Notes: a model not told the origin generated them from the letters alone. A stretch of 64,000 bases of DNA from Synoicihabitans lomoniglobus (GCF_029023725.1 NZ_CP119075.1:1979501-2043500), one strand, 5' to 3'; positions 45,283-55,295 are shown, numbered from the stretch's first letter. A program made the numbers and translations.

Positions 45283-47355
45283 TCACGCAAACGGTAAAAA
45301 CCGGGTGTCGCGATTGGTGCGATCCATGCGCACGAGTTCTTTTTCCGGCAGGCAATCAATGAACCAGCGACCGTAGGGTTTGTGCACGATGCGGGCGTCG
45401 AGCAGCGTCACCACGCCCTGATCGGTGGCCTGACGAATAAGACGACCCACCCCCTGACGAAACTTGACCAACGCATCGGGCAGGGTGAGTTCGTTGAACG
45501 GATTGCCCCCACGATCGCGGATAAGTTCCGTGCGGGCTTCGAGCACGGGATGCGTCGGCACTTCGAAGGGCAGGCGGGTGATGATCACCTGGGAGAGCGC
45601 GGGCCCCGGCACGTCGATGCCGGTCCAGAAGCTGTCGGTGCCGAACAACACGGCGTTGCCGCACTCGCGCATCCGGTCCGCGAGAGCGGTGCGGGAGAGG
45701 TCTCCGCCCTGACAGAGCAGGGGCCGACCCGCGGCGAGGAAATCACTTTCCAACTCGGCCGCGACGTGGCGCAAGTCGGCGTAACTGGTGAACAGCACCA
45801 AGGTGCCGCCACTCACGCGCAGAGCGCAGTAACGGATGTAGTCGACGAGGCGGTCCCGCGCCAAGCGCGCCTCGTCGCGGGTGGGCAACGGCATGTCGGT
45901 CGCGACAAACGCCCGAAAGTTGCGCGCGAAGTCGAAGGGCGATCGTTCGATGGCGGCCCCGATCTCGGTCGCGCCCATGCGGACTTGGAAGGGTTTCATG
46001 CGGCCGGCCAGCGCGAGGGTCGCGCTCGTGCACACGACGGAAGTATCGCAACCGAAGAGCTCCTCTTTGAGAAACGGAGCGATATCGATCGGCGCGGTGC
46101 GCAGCGTGACAATGCTCTGGCGGCGCCCGGTGCGCTCGACCCAGTAGACAAACTTCTCGGGCTCGGCGACCGAGAGAAACTGACGCAGGCCGGTTTGATA
46201 GGTGGCAATGCGCTGCGCCTGATCGAGCAGTTCGTCGCGCTCGCGGCCATCGTCGAGTTTGTCGGCGCGCTGGCGCACCGCTTTGTGCAACGCGAGCAGC
46301 GGGCCATCGAGCCACGAGTCGGCGAAGCCCTCCTCGCGCACCCGCACGATGTTTTGTTGGGAGAGGAGCTTTTCGCTGACGAAGGCGAAGAACTGCGTCG
46401 ACGCCTCCAAGGCATCCTCCACGAGCTGACGTTCGGTGGCACCGCCGTGTTTGACCATCAAGCCGCGGCGGGTGCGCGGATTGAAGAGATGCTTCAACAT
46501 GCGGTCGGTGCCGTAGGAACTGAGATGCAGGCCACAGTGTTCGGTCGCCACGGCGGGCACGGTGTGGGCTTCGTCGAGCACGACAAAATCATCCGGAAAC
46601 AAGACGCCGCGCGCGCTGCCATTTTCTCCGGCGCCCGCCGCGATATGAGCAAAAAAGAGCGAGTGGTTGAGGATGATGACGTGAGCGGCACGCAGGCGGG
46701 CCCGCGCTTTTTGATAAAAGCAGGACTCGTGATTGCAGTATTTGCGCGAGCACGACGACGAGTCGGCGTTGACCAGATCCCACACGTCGTAGGACGGCGG
46801 CGGCTGCAATTCGTGCCGGATGCCGTGCTCCGTGGTGCCGGCCCATGTGGCGATGCGCTGCAGTTCCGTGTGTTCAGCGGTGGGGATGAGCTCCTGTTTG
46901 TCGCGTAAAGCGACGGCGAGACGGGTGGTGCACAGGTAGTTGGCTTTGCCGACCAAGACGGCGGATTTAAAATTGGCGTAGGGCTCGAAGGTTTCGTCGG
47001 CGGAAAACACGCGCCGACAGAGCGGAAGATCATTTTTGTCGAGCTGCTCCTGGAGGGCGATCGTATGGGTCGACACGATCATTTGACGACTCTCGTCGAC
47101 GGCTTGGATGATGCCGGGCAGCAAGTAGGCGAGCGATTTCCCGACGCCGGTCCCGGCTTCAAACAGGAGCGACGCGTCCGTGGATTGGGCGGCCGTGACC
47201 CCCCGGGCCATTGCCTCCTGCTGAGGCCGATGCTCGAGACCGAGCGCCGTCGCCAACACGCCATCTTGCGCGAACAACGTCGGCACGAGTTCCGGTGCCC
47301 GCGAACGGGGGGGAGGAGGAGGCAGAGCGTCGTTTTCTTCGGTAAGGCCGATCAT
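45283..47355 (-). CDS. DinG-family iron-sulfur DNA helicase
   Basis: 690 residues from the ATG at 47355; a longer start at 47418 adds a basic leader without domain. XPD/DinG superfamily-2 helicase: Walker A F-E-A-G-T-G-V-G-K-S (about 65-75), DEAH box V-L-D-E-A-H-T, and four likely Fe-S cysteines around C-T-T-R near 145 and C-S-R-K-Y-C-N-H-E-S-C at about 215. C-terminal motifs include F-G-T-D-S-F-W-T-G-I-D-V-P-G and Q-G-V-G-R-L-I-R. DinG-type enzymes unwind D-loops, R-loops and forked DNA. Whether it is DinG or YoaA-like is unresolved. Confidence 0.9.
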   Translation of the reverse strand: MIGLTEENDALPPPPPRSRAPELVPTLFAQDGVLATALGLEHRPQQEAMARGVTAAQSTDASLLFEAGTGVGKSLAYLLPGIIQAVDESRQMIVSTHTIALQEQLDKNDLPLCRRVFSADETFEPYANFKSAVLVGKANYLCTTRLAVALRDKQELIPTAEHTELQRIATWAGTTEHGIRHELQPPPSYDVWDLVNADSSSCSRKYCNHESCFYQKARARLRAAHVIILNHSLFFAHIAAGAGENGSARGVLFPDDFVVLDEAHTVPAVATEHCGLHLSSYGTDRMLKHLFNPRTRRGLMVKHGGATERQLVEDALEASTQFFAFVSEKLLSQQNIVRVREEGFADSWLDGPLLALHKAVRQRADKLDDGRERDELLDQAQRIATYQTGLRQFLSVAEPEKFVYWVERTGRRQSIVTLRTAPIDIAPFLKEELFGCDTSVVCTSATLALAGRMKPFQVRMGATEIGAAIERSPFDFARNFRAFVATDMPLPTRDEARLARDRLVDYIRYCALRVSGGTLVLFTSYADLRHVAAELESDFLAAGRPLLCQGGDLSRTALADRMRECGNAVLFGTDSFWTGIDVPGPALSQVIITRLPFEVPTHPVLEARTELIRDRGGNPFNELTLPDALVKFRQGVGRLIRQATDQGVVTLLDARIVHKPYGRWFIDCLPEKELVRMDRTNRDTRFLPFA

Positions 47356-47461
47356 GGTGGAAGCGCTCGCAACAGCGCGGAAGGGGCGCACGTTTCGGGG
47401 CCGGGCCGCCCCGTGCAATTCGGATTTGCGAGTCGGGCGAAATTAGCGACGCTGATGGCGC

Positions 47462-49726
47462 ATGTCGAATCCGGCCGAAACTCCTGCATGGGCGCAAAAT
47501 TTGGCGGAGTTTCTACGCTCGGCCCCGGGCTTGGAGGCAGTGAGGGTCGATCCGACCGCGCGCAAGGTTTCCGTGGCGACCCTGGGCACGATCAACGAAG
47601 CGGCCCTGCGGGAAAGTTTACGCAAAGTGCTGGCGGAGGTGGAGGCCCGGGTGAAAGCCGAGGGCAACGCCGGACGCGAAGGCGACACCCTGCCCACAGG
47701 ATTTTCGGTCCGACGGGATGGCGGTCAGCTCGAAATGAGTGCGCCGACCTGCGCCACGGCCCCGACCTTTTGGACCTGGCGGGAGTTTTCGTGGCCGGAC
47801 CCGGAACATGAGGGCGAGGCCGGACATGATCACGAAGAGCACGATTGGCGCATGCTGGCCGGACTCGCGGCGGCTTGTGGCGTGGCGGGCATCGCCGCCT
47901 GGGTGGTGGAACGTTTCACGGGCGGCCCCCAAGGCGTGGTGATGGGGCTGGCGGGCCTGGCGTTGATCACCGGCGGCTGGGATGCAGCGATTGATTCGTG
48001 GGAAAACATTCGGCGGCGAAAGTTGGATATCCATTTTCTGATGCTGGCGGTCGCAGTGGGCGCGGTGAGCATCGGGGCGTGGGCCGAGGCCGTGCTGCTG
48101 CTGTTCCTGTTCTCGGCGTCGGGGGCGATGGAAGCGTTCGCAATGGACCGCACGCATCGCGAGGTCGATGCGTTGCTACAGTCGGCCCCCAAGCATGCCC
48201 TGCGGATCAAAGACGACGGCGAGGAAGAAGAGATTCCCGTCGATGCGTTGCGCGTGGGTGACCGAGTCAGGGTGAAACCGGGGGCTGCTTTTCCGGCCGA
48301 CGGTCATATTCTAACGGGCAAAAGTGCGTGCGATGAATCCACCCTCACCGGCGAATCGGTGCCGGTCGAGAAAGCCGCGGGCGACGATGTATTCAGCGGC
48401 ACGCTTAATTTATGGGGCGCGGTCACTTACGAAGTGGAGCGGTTGCCGGCCGAGAGCACGTTGCAGAAAATCATCCGGCTGATTCAAACCGCGCAAAAAC
48501 TGCGGGCGCCGAGTGAGCGGTTCACCGACAAGTTCGGCGGACGCTACACGCTGCTGGTGCTGGGCGTGTGCGCGGTCATGTTTCTCGTGTGGTGGCTGGT
48601 GATGGGGCTGTCGCCGTTTACCAATGTGGGTGAGCAGACCTCCGCGTTTTACCGGGCGATGACGTTGCTGGTGGTGATGAGTCCGTGCGCGCTCGTGCTC
48701 TCGATTCCATCCGCCGTGCTCGCGGCCATTGCGTGGGGGGCGCGCCATGGCGTGCTGTTCCGCGGGGGCGCGGCGATTGAAAAACTTGCGGAGGTGCAGA
48801 CCGTGGCGATGGACAAGACCGGGACGCTCACGACCGGAGAGCTCAAGGTGGTGAGCTTCGAGAGCCTGCCTGCCGGGCGGGAAACCGAGGTCATGGAACT
48901 GGCATTGGCATTGGAGGCGAATTCGCAGCACCCGATCGCCCGGGCCATTGTGCGCGATGTGCGCCAACGGGGCGTGGCCGAGCACGAAGTGACGGATTTC
49001 AGCTCCCTGACCGGGCAGGGAGTGCGCGGCACGCTGGGCGAGACCAAGGTGCTGCTGGGACGTCGCGAACTATTGGATACAGGGCCGCTGGCGGGCTGGG
49101 CGGAAAAACTGCCGCCGGCGGAGGCGGAATTTGCGGAAGTATGGATCGTGAGCGACGCGTTGGTCGGTCGGATCCTGTTACGGGACGAGTTGCGTTCGGA
49201 ATCGGCCCAGGTTTTGACGCAGTTGCACGCCCTGGGATTGAAGTCGGTCATGCTGACTGGCGACCGGCGGCAAACCGCGGAAAAAGTCGCGGCCGAGCTG
49301 GGAGTCGGTGAGGTGCGGGCCGGTTTGACGCCGGAAGGGAAAGTCGACGCGATTGAAGAGCTAAAGCGAGGTGGTCGCAAAGTTGCGATGGTGGGCGACG
49401 GCGTGAACGACGCACCGAGCCTGGCGGCAGCCGACGTGAGTGTCGCCATGGGCGCGAGAGGCAGCGATGCGGCGTTGGAGCAAGCGGAGGTCATATTGAT
49501 GGAGGACCGCATCGAGAATGTATTGTCCGCCCTGCGCCTGAGTCGTCGTGCGAAGCGAGTTATCAAGCAGAACCTCGCGATCTCGTTGGGCGTGGTGGTG
49601 GTGATGGCCATCGCCTCGGTGGCCGGGGTCGTTCCGCTCGGACTCGGCGTGGCGGCGCACGAAGGCAGCACCGTGTTGGTGTGCCTGAACTCGCTGCGAT
49701 TGTTGCTCGGTGCCAATCAAGGGTAG
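47462..49726 (+). CDS. P1B-4-type heavy-metal exporting ATPase
   Basis: 754 residues. The first 95 residues resemble a degenerate HMA domain lacking C-x-x-C, followed by a His/Glu/Asp-rich stretch (G-H-D-H-E-E-H-D). Membrane helices frame the A domain (L-T-G-E-S-V-P), the metal site S-P-C-A-L-V in place of C-P-C, the phosphorylation site D-K-T-G-T-L-T, and G-D-G-V-N-D-A-P. Near the end stands H-E-G-S-T. S-P-C plus H-E-G-(G/S)-T marks the P1B-4 group, which exports cobalt, zinc or iron(II). No metalloregulator is adjacent. Metal identity is not settled by sequence. Confidence 0.93.
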   Translation: MSNPAETPAWAQNLAEFLRSAPGLEAVRVDPTARKVSVATLGTINEAALRESLRKVLAEVEARVKAEGNAGREGDTLPTGFSVRRDGGQLEMSAPTCATAPTFWTWREFSWPDPEHEGEAGHDHEEHDWRMLAGLAAACGVAGIAAWVVERFTGGPQGVVMGLAGLALITGGWDAAIDSWENIRRRKLDIHFLMLAVAVGAVSIGAWAEAVLLLFLFSASGAMEAFAMDRTHREVDALLQSAPKHALRIKDDGEEEEIPVDALRVGDRVRVKPGAAFPADGHILTGKSACDESTLTGESVPVEKAAGDDVFSGTLNLWGAVTYEVERLPAESTLQKIIRLIQTAQKLRAPSERFTDKFGGRYTLLVLGVCAVMFLVWWLVMGLSPFTNVGEQTSAFYRAMTLLVVMSPCALVLSIPSAVLAAIAWGARHGVLFRGGAAIEKLAEVQTVAMDKTGTLTTGELKVVSFESLPAGRETEVMELALALEANSQHPIARAIVRDVRQRGVAEHEVTDFSSLTGQGVRGTLGETKVLLGRRELLDTGPLAGWAEKLPPAEAEFAEVWIVSDALVGRILLRDELRSESAQVLTQLHALGLKSVMLTGDRRQTAEKVAAELGVGEVRAGLTPEGKVDAIEELKRGGRKVAMVGDGVNDAPSLAAADVSVAMGARGSDAALEQAEVILMEDRIENVLSALRLSRRAKRVIKQNLAISLGVVVVMAIASVAGVVPLGLGVAAHEGSTVLVCLNSLRLLLGANQG

Positions 49727-49785
49727 CGCGGGCGGAACAGCCGTCCGCGGTCGGGGTCCACGGTGTATCCTTGCTTGGACGACAC

Positions 49786-50262
49786 ATGAAATACCCTCGC
49801 ATCATTCTCCGCACGGCGGTGTTCGCGACGGCCATGGGAATGGTCGGTTGCTCGTTTCCCGCCTCGAAACCGTTGGTGCCGGCGTCGCAAGCCGGCGTGT
49901 TGCATACTGTCGAACTGGGCACAATTGCGAGGGTGCGATCGGTGGTGTTGAAAGGTAGTCCGTCGAACCTGGGATTACTCGCGGGTGGGGCGCTCGGTGC
50001 GGCCGCCGCTCACCCCGGCCATGCCCCCAATACGGGCGAACGCGTGGGGCAAGTCGTGGCGGCGGGTGCAGGTGCCGTTGCCGGGCAAGCCGTGGAGGAG
50101 GTCATGACCCGCGAGGATGCTCAGGAAATTACCATTCTCATGGACAATGGTCGCACGGTCATGATCACCCAGGAGAGTGACGGTGGCTTGTTCCGCGAAG
50201 GAGATCGCGTGCAGGTTGCGCACGGACACTGGAATTCATTGGTGCGACTTGCCGTGAATTAA
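49786..50262 (+). CDS. glycine-zipper lipoprotein (first of a tandem pair)
   Basis: 158 residues from the ATG at 49786; a longer frame starts inside the ATPase gene. A lipobox A-M-G-M-V-G-C places the acylated Cys at residue 22. Residues about 65-110 form a Gly/Ala helix pair (L-L-A-G-G-A-L-G-A-A-A-A and A-A-G-A-G-A-V-A-G-Q-A) of glycine-zipper 2TM type, followed by I-T-I-L-M-D-N-G-R-T and a F-R-E-G-D-R-V-Q-V strand seen in SlyB/PcpA-like lipoproteins. It is likely anchored in the outer membrane. Its paralogue follows 84 bp on. Confidence 0.82.
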   Translation: MKYPRIILRTAVFATAMGMVGCSFPASKPLVPASQAGVLHTVELGTIARVRSVVLKGSPSNLGLLAGGALGAAAAHPGHAPNTGERVGQVVAAGAGAVAGQAVEEVMTREDAQEITILMDNGRTVMITQESDGGLFREGDRVQVAHGHWNSLVRLAVN

Positions 50263-50345
50263 ACGGGCCATGGGGCGGGTGAAGACATTTACCACGAGCC
50301 CAGTTTCTCATGGACCTTCGCGCTCAGGTTGATACCCAAAAGCCA

Positions 50346-50873
50346 ATGAATCTACCCCCCGTTCGAGTAATGCTGGCCAGCATGATCTGCGGAACGTTCG
50401 CCGGTTGCACGATGCCCAGTAGCACACCATTGGTGCCTCAGGCGCACGTGGGAGTGGCGGCGGAATTGACCACGGGGCGAGTGATCAGTTCGGAACCCGT
50501 GACAATCGAAGGCGATAATTCTGGAATCGGAACGTATGGCGGAGCAGGCCTCGGCGGTGCCGGTGGAGTCGCGGCGGCGGGCGGCGGTGGAATCGAAAGC
50601 ATCGTGGCCAGTGCCGCCGGAGCAGTGGCCGGATCCGTGATCGGCAAGGCTGTTGAGGAGCGGGTCACTCGGGAGGAAGGGCAGCGCGTCACGATTGAAC
50701 TCTCCAACGGCAAGGTCATCGAAGTGGTCCAGTCCGCGAAAGATGGATACTTCCACGAAGGCGATCGGGTGAATGTCGCCATGGGTGACGGCGTCACTCG
50801 GGTGTCGATGGCTGGCGGCATCGACAGCTACGAAGATCGACCACCGGCTTGGTATGAAGTCGACGACCGCTGA
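50346..50873 (+). CDS. glycine-zipper lipoprotein (second of a tandem pair)
   Basis: 175 residues from the ATG at 50346 (a frame from 50310 adds 12 residues). Lipobox G-T-F-A-G-C, Cys at about 20. A Gly-rich run (Y-G-G-A-G-L-G-G-A-G-G-V) leads to a zipper A-S-A-A-G-A-V-A-G-S-V-I-G-K-A. Then V-E-E-R-V-T-R-E-E-G-Q and V-T-I-E-L-S-N-G-K-V and F-H-E-G-D-R-V-N-V follow. The same order with V-E-E-V-M-T-R-E-D-A-Q and E-G-D-R-V-Q-V in the preceding gene shows local duplication. Role probably envelope integrity. Confidence 0.82.
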   Translation: MNLPPVRVMLASMICGTFAGCTMPSSTPLVPQAHVGVAAELTTGRVISSEPVTIEGDNSGIGTYGGAGLGGAGGVAAAGGGGIESIVASAAGAVAGSVIGKAVEERVTREEGQRVTIELSNGKVIEVVQSAKDGYFHEGDRVNVAMGDGVTRVSMAGGIDSYEDRPPAWYEVDDR

Positions 50874-50897
50874 AGCAGCATGGTCGTCGGACACTGG

Positions 50898-51434
50898 TCA
50901 ATTGACGATATTGACCCAATCGCCCGCGCGCACCGCGTCGTAGAGCTCGACCATTTCCAGATTCCGCAACTGCACGCACCCCCCGCTGGCGGGTCGGCCA
51001 ATGCGGTCTTCGTGATTGGTGCCGTGGATGTAGATGTAGCGATCGTAGGAATCCACGTTGCCTCCGGCGTTGTAACCCTTCTCCAGGCCTCGCAGCCAAA
51101 GAATGCGCGTCGTCACGAGATTGCGTTCATTTTCTTCGGCATTGAGTTCGCTGAAATGGTGGCCGGTCGCGACGCGACTGCGAAAAACCATGCCTGGAGG
51201 CTGCCCCGCACCGATCCGTTCGGCGATGGTGTGCAGACCGCGGGGGGTGCCCAGCGAGTCGCGCTGATTTGACGGCGGTCGCGAGCTGGTGGATATTTCA
51301 AACGTGCGAACGAGGGTGCCGCCCTGGAAAAGTTGCAGGGTTTGGTCCGTTATCGATACGTGCAGGAGCCGTTCTGCGGGCTTGATGCCGAGCGCATCGG
51401 CACTTTGCATGACCAATTCCCAAGGAGTCTTCAT
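50898..51434 (-). CDS. L,D-transpeptidase (YkuD) domain protein without signal peptide
   Basis: 178 residues from the ATG at 51434 (182 from the ATG at 51446, which overlaps the asd start on the other strand). YkuD catalytic features: His137 in I-Y-I-H-G-T-N, Cys153 in S-G-G-C-V-Q-L, preceded by G-T-P-R-G and the N-terminal strand L-H-V-S-I-T-D-Q-T-L-Q-L-F. Such enzymes make 3-3 crosslinks or attach lipoproteins to peptidoglycan in the periplasm. No secretion signal is visible from either start, so export may need a missed upstream start or an unusual route. Confidence 0.83.
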   Translation of the reverse strand: MKTPWELVMQSADALGIKPAERLLHVSITDQTLQLFQGGTLVRTFEISTSSRPPSNQRDSLGTPRGLHTIAERIGAGQPPGMVFRSRVATGHHFSELNAEENERNLVTTRILWLRGLEKGYNAGGNVDSYDRYIYIHGTNHEDRIGRPASGGCVQLRNLEMVELYDAVRAGDWVNIVN

Positions 51435-51444
51435 CTTGAATAAC

Positions 51445-52482
51445 ATGAGTTACGTAGTCGGAATCGTCGGTGCCACGGGTGCAGTCGGTCAAGAGCTGGT
51501 GCGGTTAATGCGCGAGCGAAACTTCCCGTTGTCGCAATTGCGGCTGCTGGCTTCGAGCCGGTCAGCGGGTAAAACAATCCAGGTCGGCGATGAAAAAATC
51601 GTGGTCGAAGAAGCCAAGCCCGGCGTGTTTGCGGACATCGACGTGGCGTTTTTCGCGGCGGGTGGCGGGGTCACCCGGGCGTTGGCCCAGGACGCGGTCG
51701 CGGCGGGGTGCCTGGTGATCGACAAGAGCTCGGCGCTGCGCATGCGCGACGATGTGCCGCTGGTGATTCCCGAGATCAATCCTGAGCAGCTGCAATCGCA
51801 CGGCGGTATCATCGCCAACCCCAACTGCTCGACGGCGGTCATGCTGATGGGCCTGTGGCCTTTGCATCAAACATTTGGCCTGAAGCGGATTTTCGTCTCC
51901 ACCTACCAGTCCGTGTCGGGCACGGGAGCCGAGGCCATTGACGAACTGGATGCGCAAGTTCGCGCGTCCGTGGCAGGCGAGGCCATCACGTCCCGGGTTT
52001 ATCCCCACCAAATCGCTTACAATTGCATCCCCCATGTGGATACGTTCGGGGCGGACGGCTATACGGGCGAAGAGACCAAAATGGCCCAGGAATCGCGCAA
52101 GATCATGGGATTGCCCGACCTTAAAGTCTCCGCCACCTGCGTCCGTGTGCCGGTGTTGCGGGCGCACTCCATTGCGGTGAGTGCGGAGTTCGAACGTCCG
52201 GTCGACCTCACCGCCGCCCGCGCCGCCGTGGCGGCGTTTGCCGGCGCGGAGTTGATCGATGATCCGGCGAACAATCGTTACCCCACGCCGCTGGAATGCG
52301 CTGAACACGTGCGCTGCGGCGTCGGGCGACTGCGGATCGACACCGCCCTCGACAACGGCATTTCGTTCTGGGTGAGCGGCGACAATTTGTGGAAAGGTGC
52401 CGCCCTCAATGCGGTGCAGAATGCCGAGTTGATGATCCGCGAAGGGTGGCTCGCGGCTAAAGCGGCTTCGGCGGCCGTTTAG
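51445..52482 (+). CDS. asd: aspartate-semialdehyde dehydrogenase
   Basis: 345 residues. NADP-binding G-A-T-G-A-V-G-Q-E, catalytic Cys in N-P-N-C-S-T, G-A-E-A-I-D-E-L, and the substrate-binding R-V-P-V-L-R-A-H-S-I match Asd. It converts aspartyl phosphate to the semialdehyde on the way to lysine, methionine, threonine and diaminopimelate. The coding frame also has a TTG at 51436, with AAGGAG (51422-51427) 8 nt upstream, a better-spaced signal than for the ATG at 51445. Translation may start there, adding L-N-N. Confidence 0.95.
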   Translation: MSYVVGIVGATGAVGQELVRLMRERNFPLSQLRLLASSRSAGKTIQVGDEKIVVEEAKPGVFADIDVAFFAAGGGVTRALAQDAVAAGCLVIDKSSALRMRDDVPLVIPEINPEQLQSHGGIIANPNCSTAVMLMGLWPLHQTFGLKRIFVSTYQSVSGTGAEAIDELDAQVRASVAGEAITSRVYPHQIAYNCIPHVDTFGADGYTGEETKMAQESRKIMGLPDLKVSATCVRVPVLRAHSIAVSAEFERPVDLTAARAAVAAFAGAELIDDPANNRYPTPLECAEHVRCGVGRLRIDTALDNGISFWVSGDNLWKGAALNAVQNAELMIREGWLAAKAASAAV

Positions 52483-52554
52483 CCTCTAATGATCTCCGGG
52501 TAATTATCCCCTTGTCAGCCGCTCCCACGAAACGCTTAGATCGACCTTCTGTCC

Positions 52555-52631
52555 GGACGCCTAGCTCAGTTGGTTAGAGCATCTCGTTTACACCGAGAGG
52601 GTCGGGGGTTCGAGTCCCTCGGCGTCTACCA
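52555..52631 (+). tRNA. tRNA-Val (anticodon TAC), CCA encoded
   Basis: 77 nt. Acceptor GGACGCC pairs with GGCGTCT (last pair G-T), U8-A9 follow, the D-arm is GCTCAGTTGGTTAGAGC, the anticodon stem TCTCG/CGAGA surrounds loop TTTACAC with anticodon TAC, and the T-arm GGGGGTTCGAGTCCCTC has the standard TTCGAGTC. The 3' end ACCA is genomically encoded. Confidence 0.95.
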
Positions 52632-52717
52632 GATGATTTTTCGCTCTGCGCAAAGTCACTTCAGTTTCCTGTTTCATCCATCCTCCCGCTCGATTTCCCT
52701 CCCCCAGCCACACCTTC

Positions 52718-53188
52718 ATGCGACACACGATTTCCGTCCTCGTTGAGAATAAATTCGGCGTGCTTGCGCGCGTTTCGGGCATGTTTTCCGGCCGCGGCTT
52801 CAATATCGACTCCCTCAATGTAGCGCCGACTCACGATGCGGCACTGTCGCGCATTACCGCAGTATTGAAGGGCGACGACACCGCGCTCGATCTCTGTATC
52901 AAGCAACTGCGCAAGCTCATCAACGTAGTCGATGTGGCGGACTACAAAGACGGTCAGGCCGTGCTGCGGGAAATGATCCTCGCCAAGGTCAAGGCCGATG
53001 CCAGCAGCCGTTCGGAGATCCTACAGATTTCAGATATTTTCCGCGCCAAAATTGTGCACGCCGCTTCGCACGAAGTAATCGTCGAACTCACGGGCGACGA
53101 AGGTAAAGTCGCCGCGTTCCTGCGCATGCTCGAACCGTTCGGCATCATCGAACTCGCCCGCACCGGGCAACTCGCGCTCACCCGCTGA
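52718..53188 (+). CDS. ilvN: acetolactate synthase small regulatory subunit
   Basis: 156 residues, usual for IlvH/IlvN. The ACT domain opens with [25 protein letters not shown], where the G-V-L-x-R pattern binds valine in relatives. The C-terminal half contains K-V-K-A-D-A-S-S-R and [10 protein letters not shown]. It confers valine feedback and stabilises the catalytic subunit, whose gene (ilvB) is not in the window. ilvC follows 40 bp downstream. Confidence 0.93.
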   Translation: MRHTISVLVENKFGVLARVSGMFSGRGFNIDSLNVAPTHDAALSRITAVLKGDDTALDLCIKQLRKLINVVDVADYKDGQAVLREMILAKVKADASSRSEILQISDIFRAKIVHAASHEVIVELTGDEGKVAAFLRMLEPFGIIELARTGQLALTR

Positions 53189-53228
53189 TCCGTTTCTACC
53201 CAACCCCCAGGATATCTTAATTCAAATC

Positions 53229-54254
<1,026 letters not shown>

Positions 54255-54274
54255 TCGCCCGACTCGATTTCACC

Positions 54275-54330
54275 GGCCACGATCGGCAGCGGAGATTCTC
54301 TTGCTGCGGATCGTGGCCTTGTTGTTTTTT
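54275..54330 (+). terminator. intrinsic terminator after ilvC
   Basis: GGCCACGATC (54275-54284) pairs exactly with GATCGTGGCC (54309-54318), with further inner CAGC/GCTG pairing. A T-rich run ending TTTTTT follows (54319-54330). It closes the ilv operon before hemC. Confidence 0.8.
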
Positions 54331-54365
54331 GCTCCATCCCCGCCCGTCTCGGCTACCACCAACTC

Positions 54366-55226
54366 ATGAAAAAGCTCACCATCGCCACGCGTAAAAGCCC
54401 TTTGGCGCTTGCCCAGACCAATATGGTCGCGGCGCGCCTGCACGAGGTGTTGGGCGTGGAGATCGAGTTACTCACGCTGGTCACCACCGGAGATAAACAA
54501 AAAGCGTGGTCTTTGGAAACCAAAGGAGGGAAGGGGCTCTTCACCAAGGAGCTCGAGGAAGCGCTGCTCAACGGCGATGCCGATGTCGCGGTGCACAGCG
54601 CCAAGGACTTGCCGGGAGATCAGCCCGCTGGACTCAAAATTGCGGGTTATTTGCCCCGCGCTGATCCCCGGGACGTGTTGGTGGTGCGGCAGGGAATCGA
54701 GGAACCTCGCACGATTGCAACCAGCAGCCCCCGCCGACGTTTACAGCTGGGGATGAAATATCCTCATGCGGAATTCACCGAAATTCGCGGTAACGTGGAT
54801 ACGCGCCTGCGGAAAATTGGGCAGGACGGTGTCGCCGACGCGACAGTCTTGGCGGCCGCCGGACTTCAGCGTTTGGGAATCGGATCATGGCCCGGGGTCG
54901 AGTTTCGCGTGTTGGGCTTTGAGGTCATGGTGCCCGCCGTCGCCCAGGCCGCCATCGCGATTCAGTCCCGATTGGAAATCGACTTCGACTCGGCCGAACT
55001 CTTCGACCGCGACACGGCTGTCGCCGTAGAACTCGAACGTGCTTTCCAAACGAAACTGGAGGGCGGATGCCAAACGGCGCTGGGCGTTCACGTGGGTCGG
55101 GACACCTTGTGGTTTTTCCATGAACAGATCGGACTTCGTAGTTTCCCCCTGTCCGCGGATGAGCAGTTTACTCCGGTCGAAACTGCCTCTAACATGCTGT
55201 CCCGCTTAGGGTTTTACAATTTGTAA
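54366..55226 (+). CDS. hemC: hydroxymethylbilane synthase (porphobilinogen deaminase)
   Basis: 286 residues. Family blocks: I-A-T-R-K-S-P-L-A-L-A-Q-T, G-K-G-L-F-T-K-E-L-E, V-H-S-A-K-D-L-P (with the Asp), R-A-D-P-R-D-V-L-V, T-S-S-P-R-R-R, R-G-N-V-D-T-R-L-R, and the dipyrromethane-binding Cys in L-E-G-G-C-Q-T. It condenses four porphobilinogen units to preuroporphyrinogen. Domain 3 is about 30 residues shorter than the usual 305-320-residue enzyme, but the catalytic Cys is intact. Heme and siroheme (for NirA) both depend on it. Confidence 0.95.
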   Translation: MKKLTIATRKSPLALAQTNMVAARLHEVLGVEIELLTLVTTGDKQKAWSLETKGGKGLFTKELEEALLNGDADVAVHSAKDLPGDQPAGLKIAGYLPRADPRDVLVVRQGIEEPRTIATSSPRRRLQLGMKYPHAEFTEIRGNVDTRLRKIGQDGVADATVLAAAGLQRLGIGSWPGVEFRVLGFEVMVPAVAQAAIAIQSRLEIDFDSAELFDRDTAVAVELERAFQTKLEGGCQTALGVHVGRDTLWFFHEQIGLRSFPLSADEQFTPVETASNMLSRLGFYNL

Positions 55227-55277
55227 ACACTTGTCGGGGGCCTGCTAGGTCCATTTGGGGGTAAGTAAGTATAAATT

Positions 55278-55295
55278 CTAGGGAAATAGCCCTAG
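55278..55295. promoter_or_regulatory. CTAGGG-N6-CCCTAG inverted repeat
   Basis: Perfect 6-bp arms around AAATAG, 60 bp upstream of the large exported-protein gene and directly before its alternative ATG at 55298. It could be an operator or a 5' leader hairpin. Confidence 0.4.
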
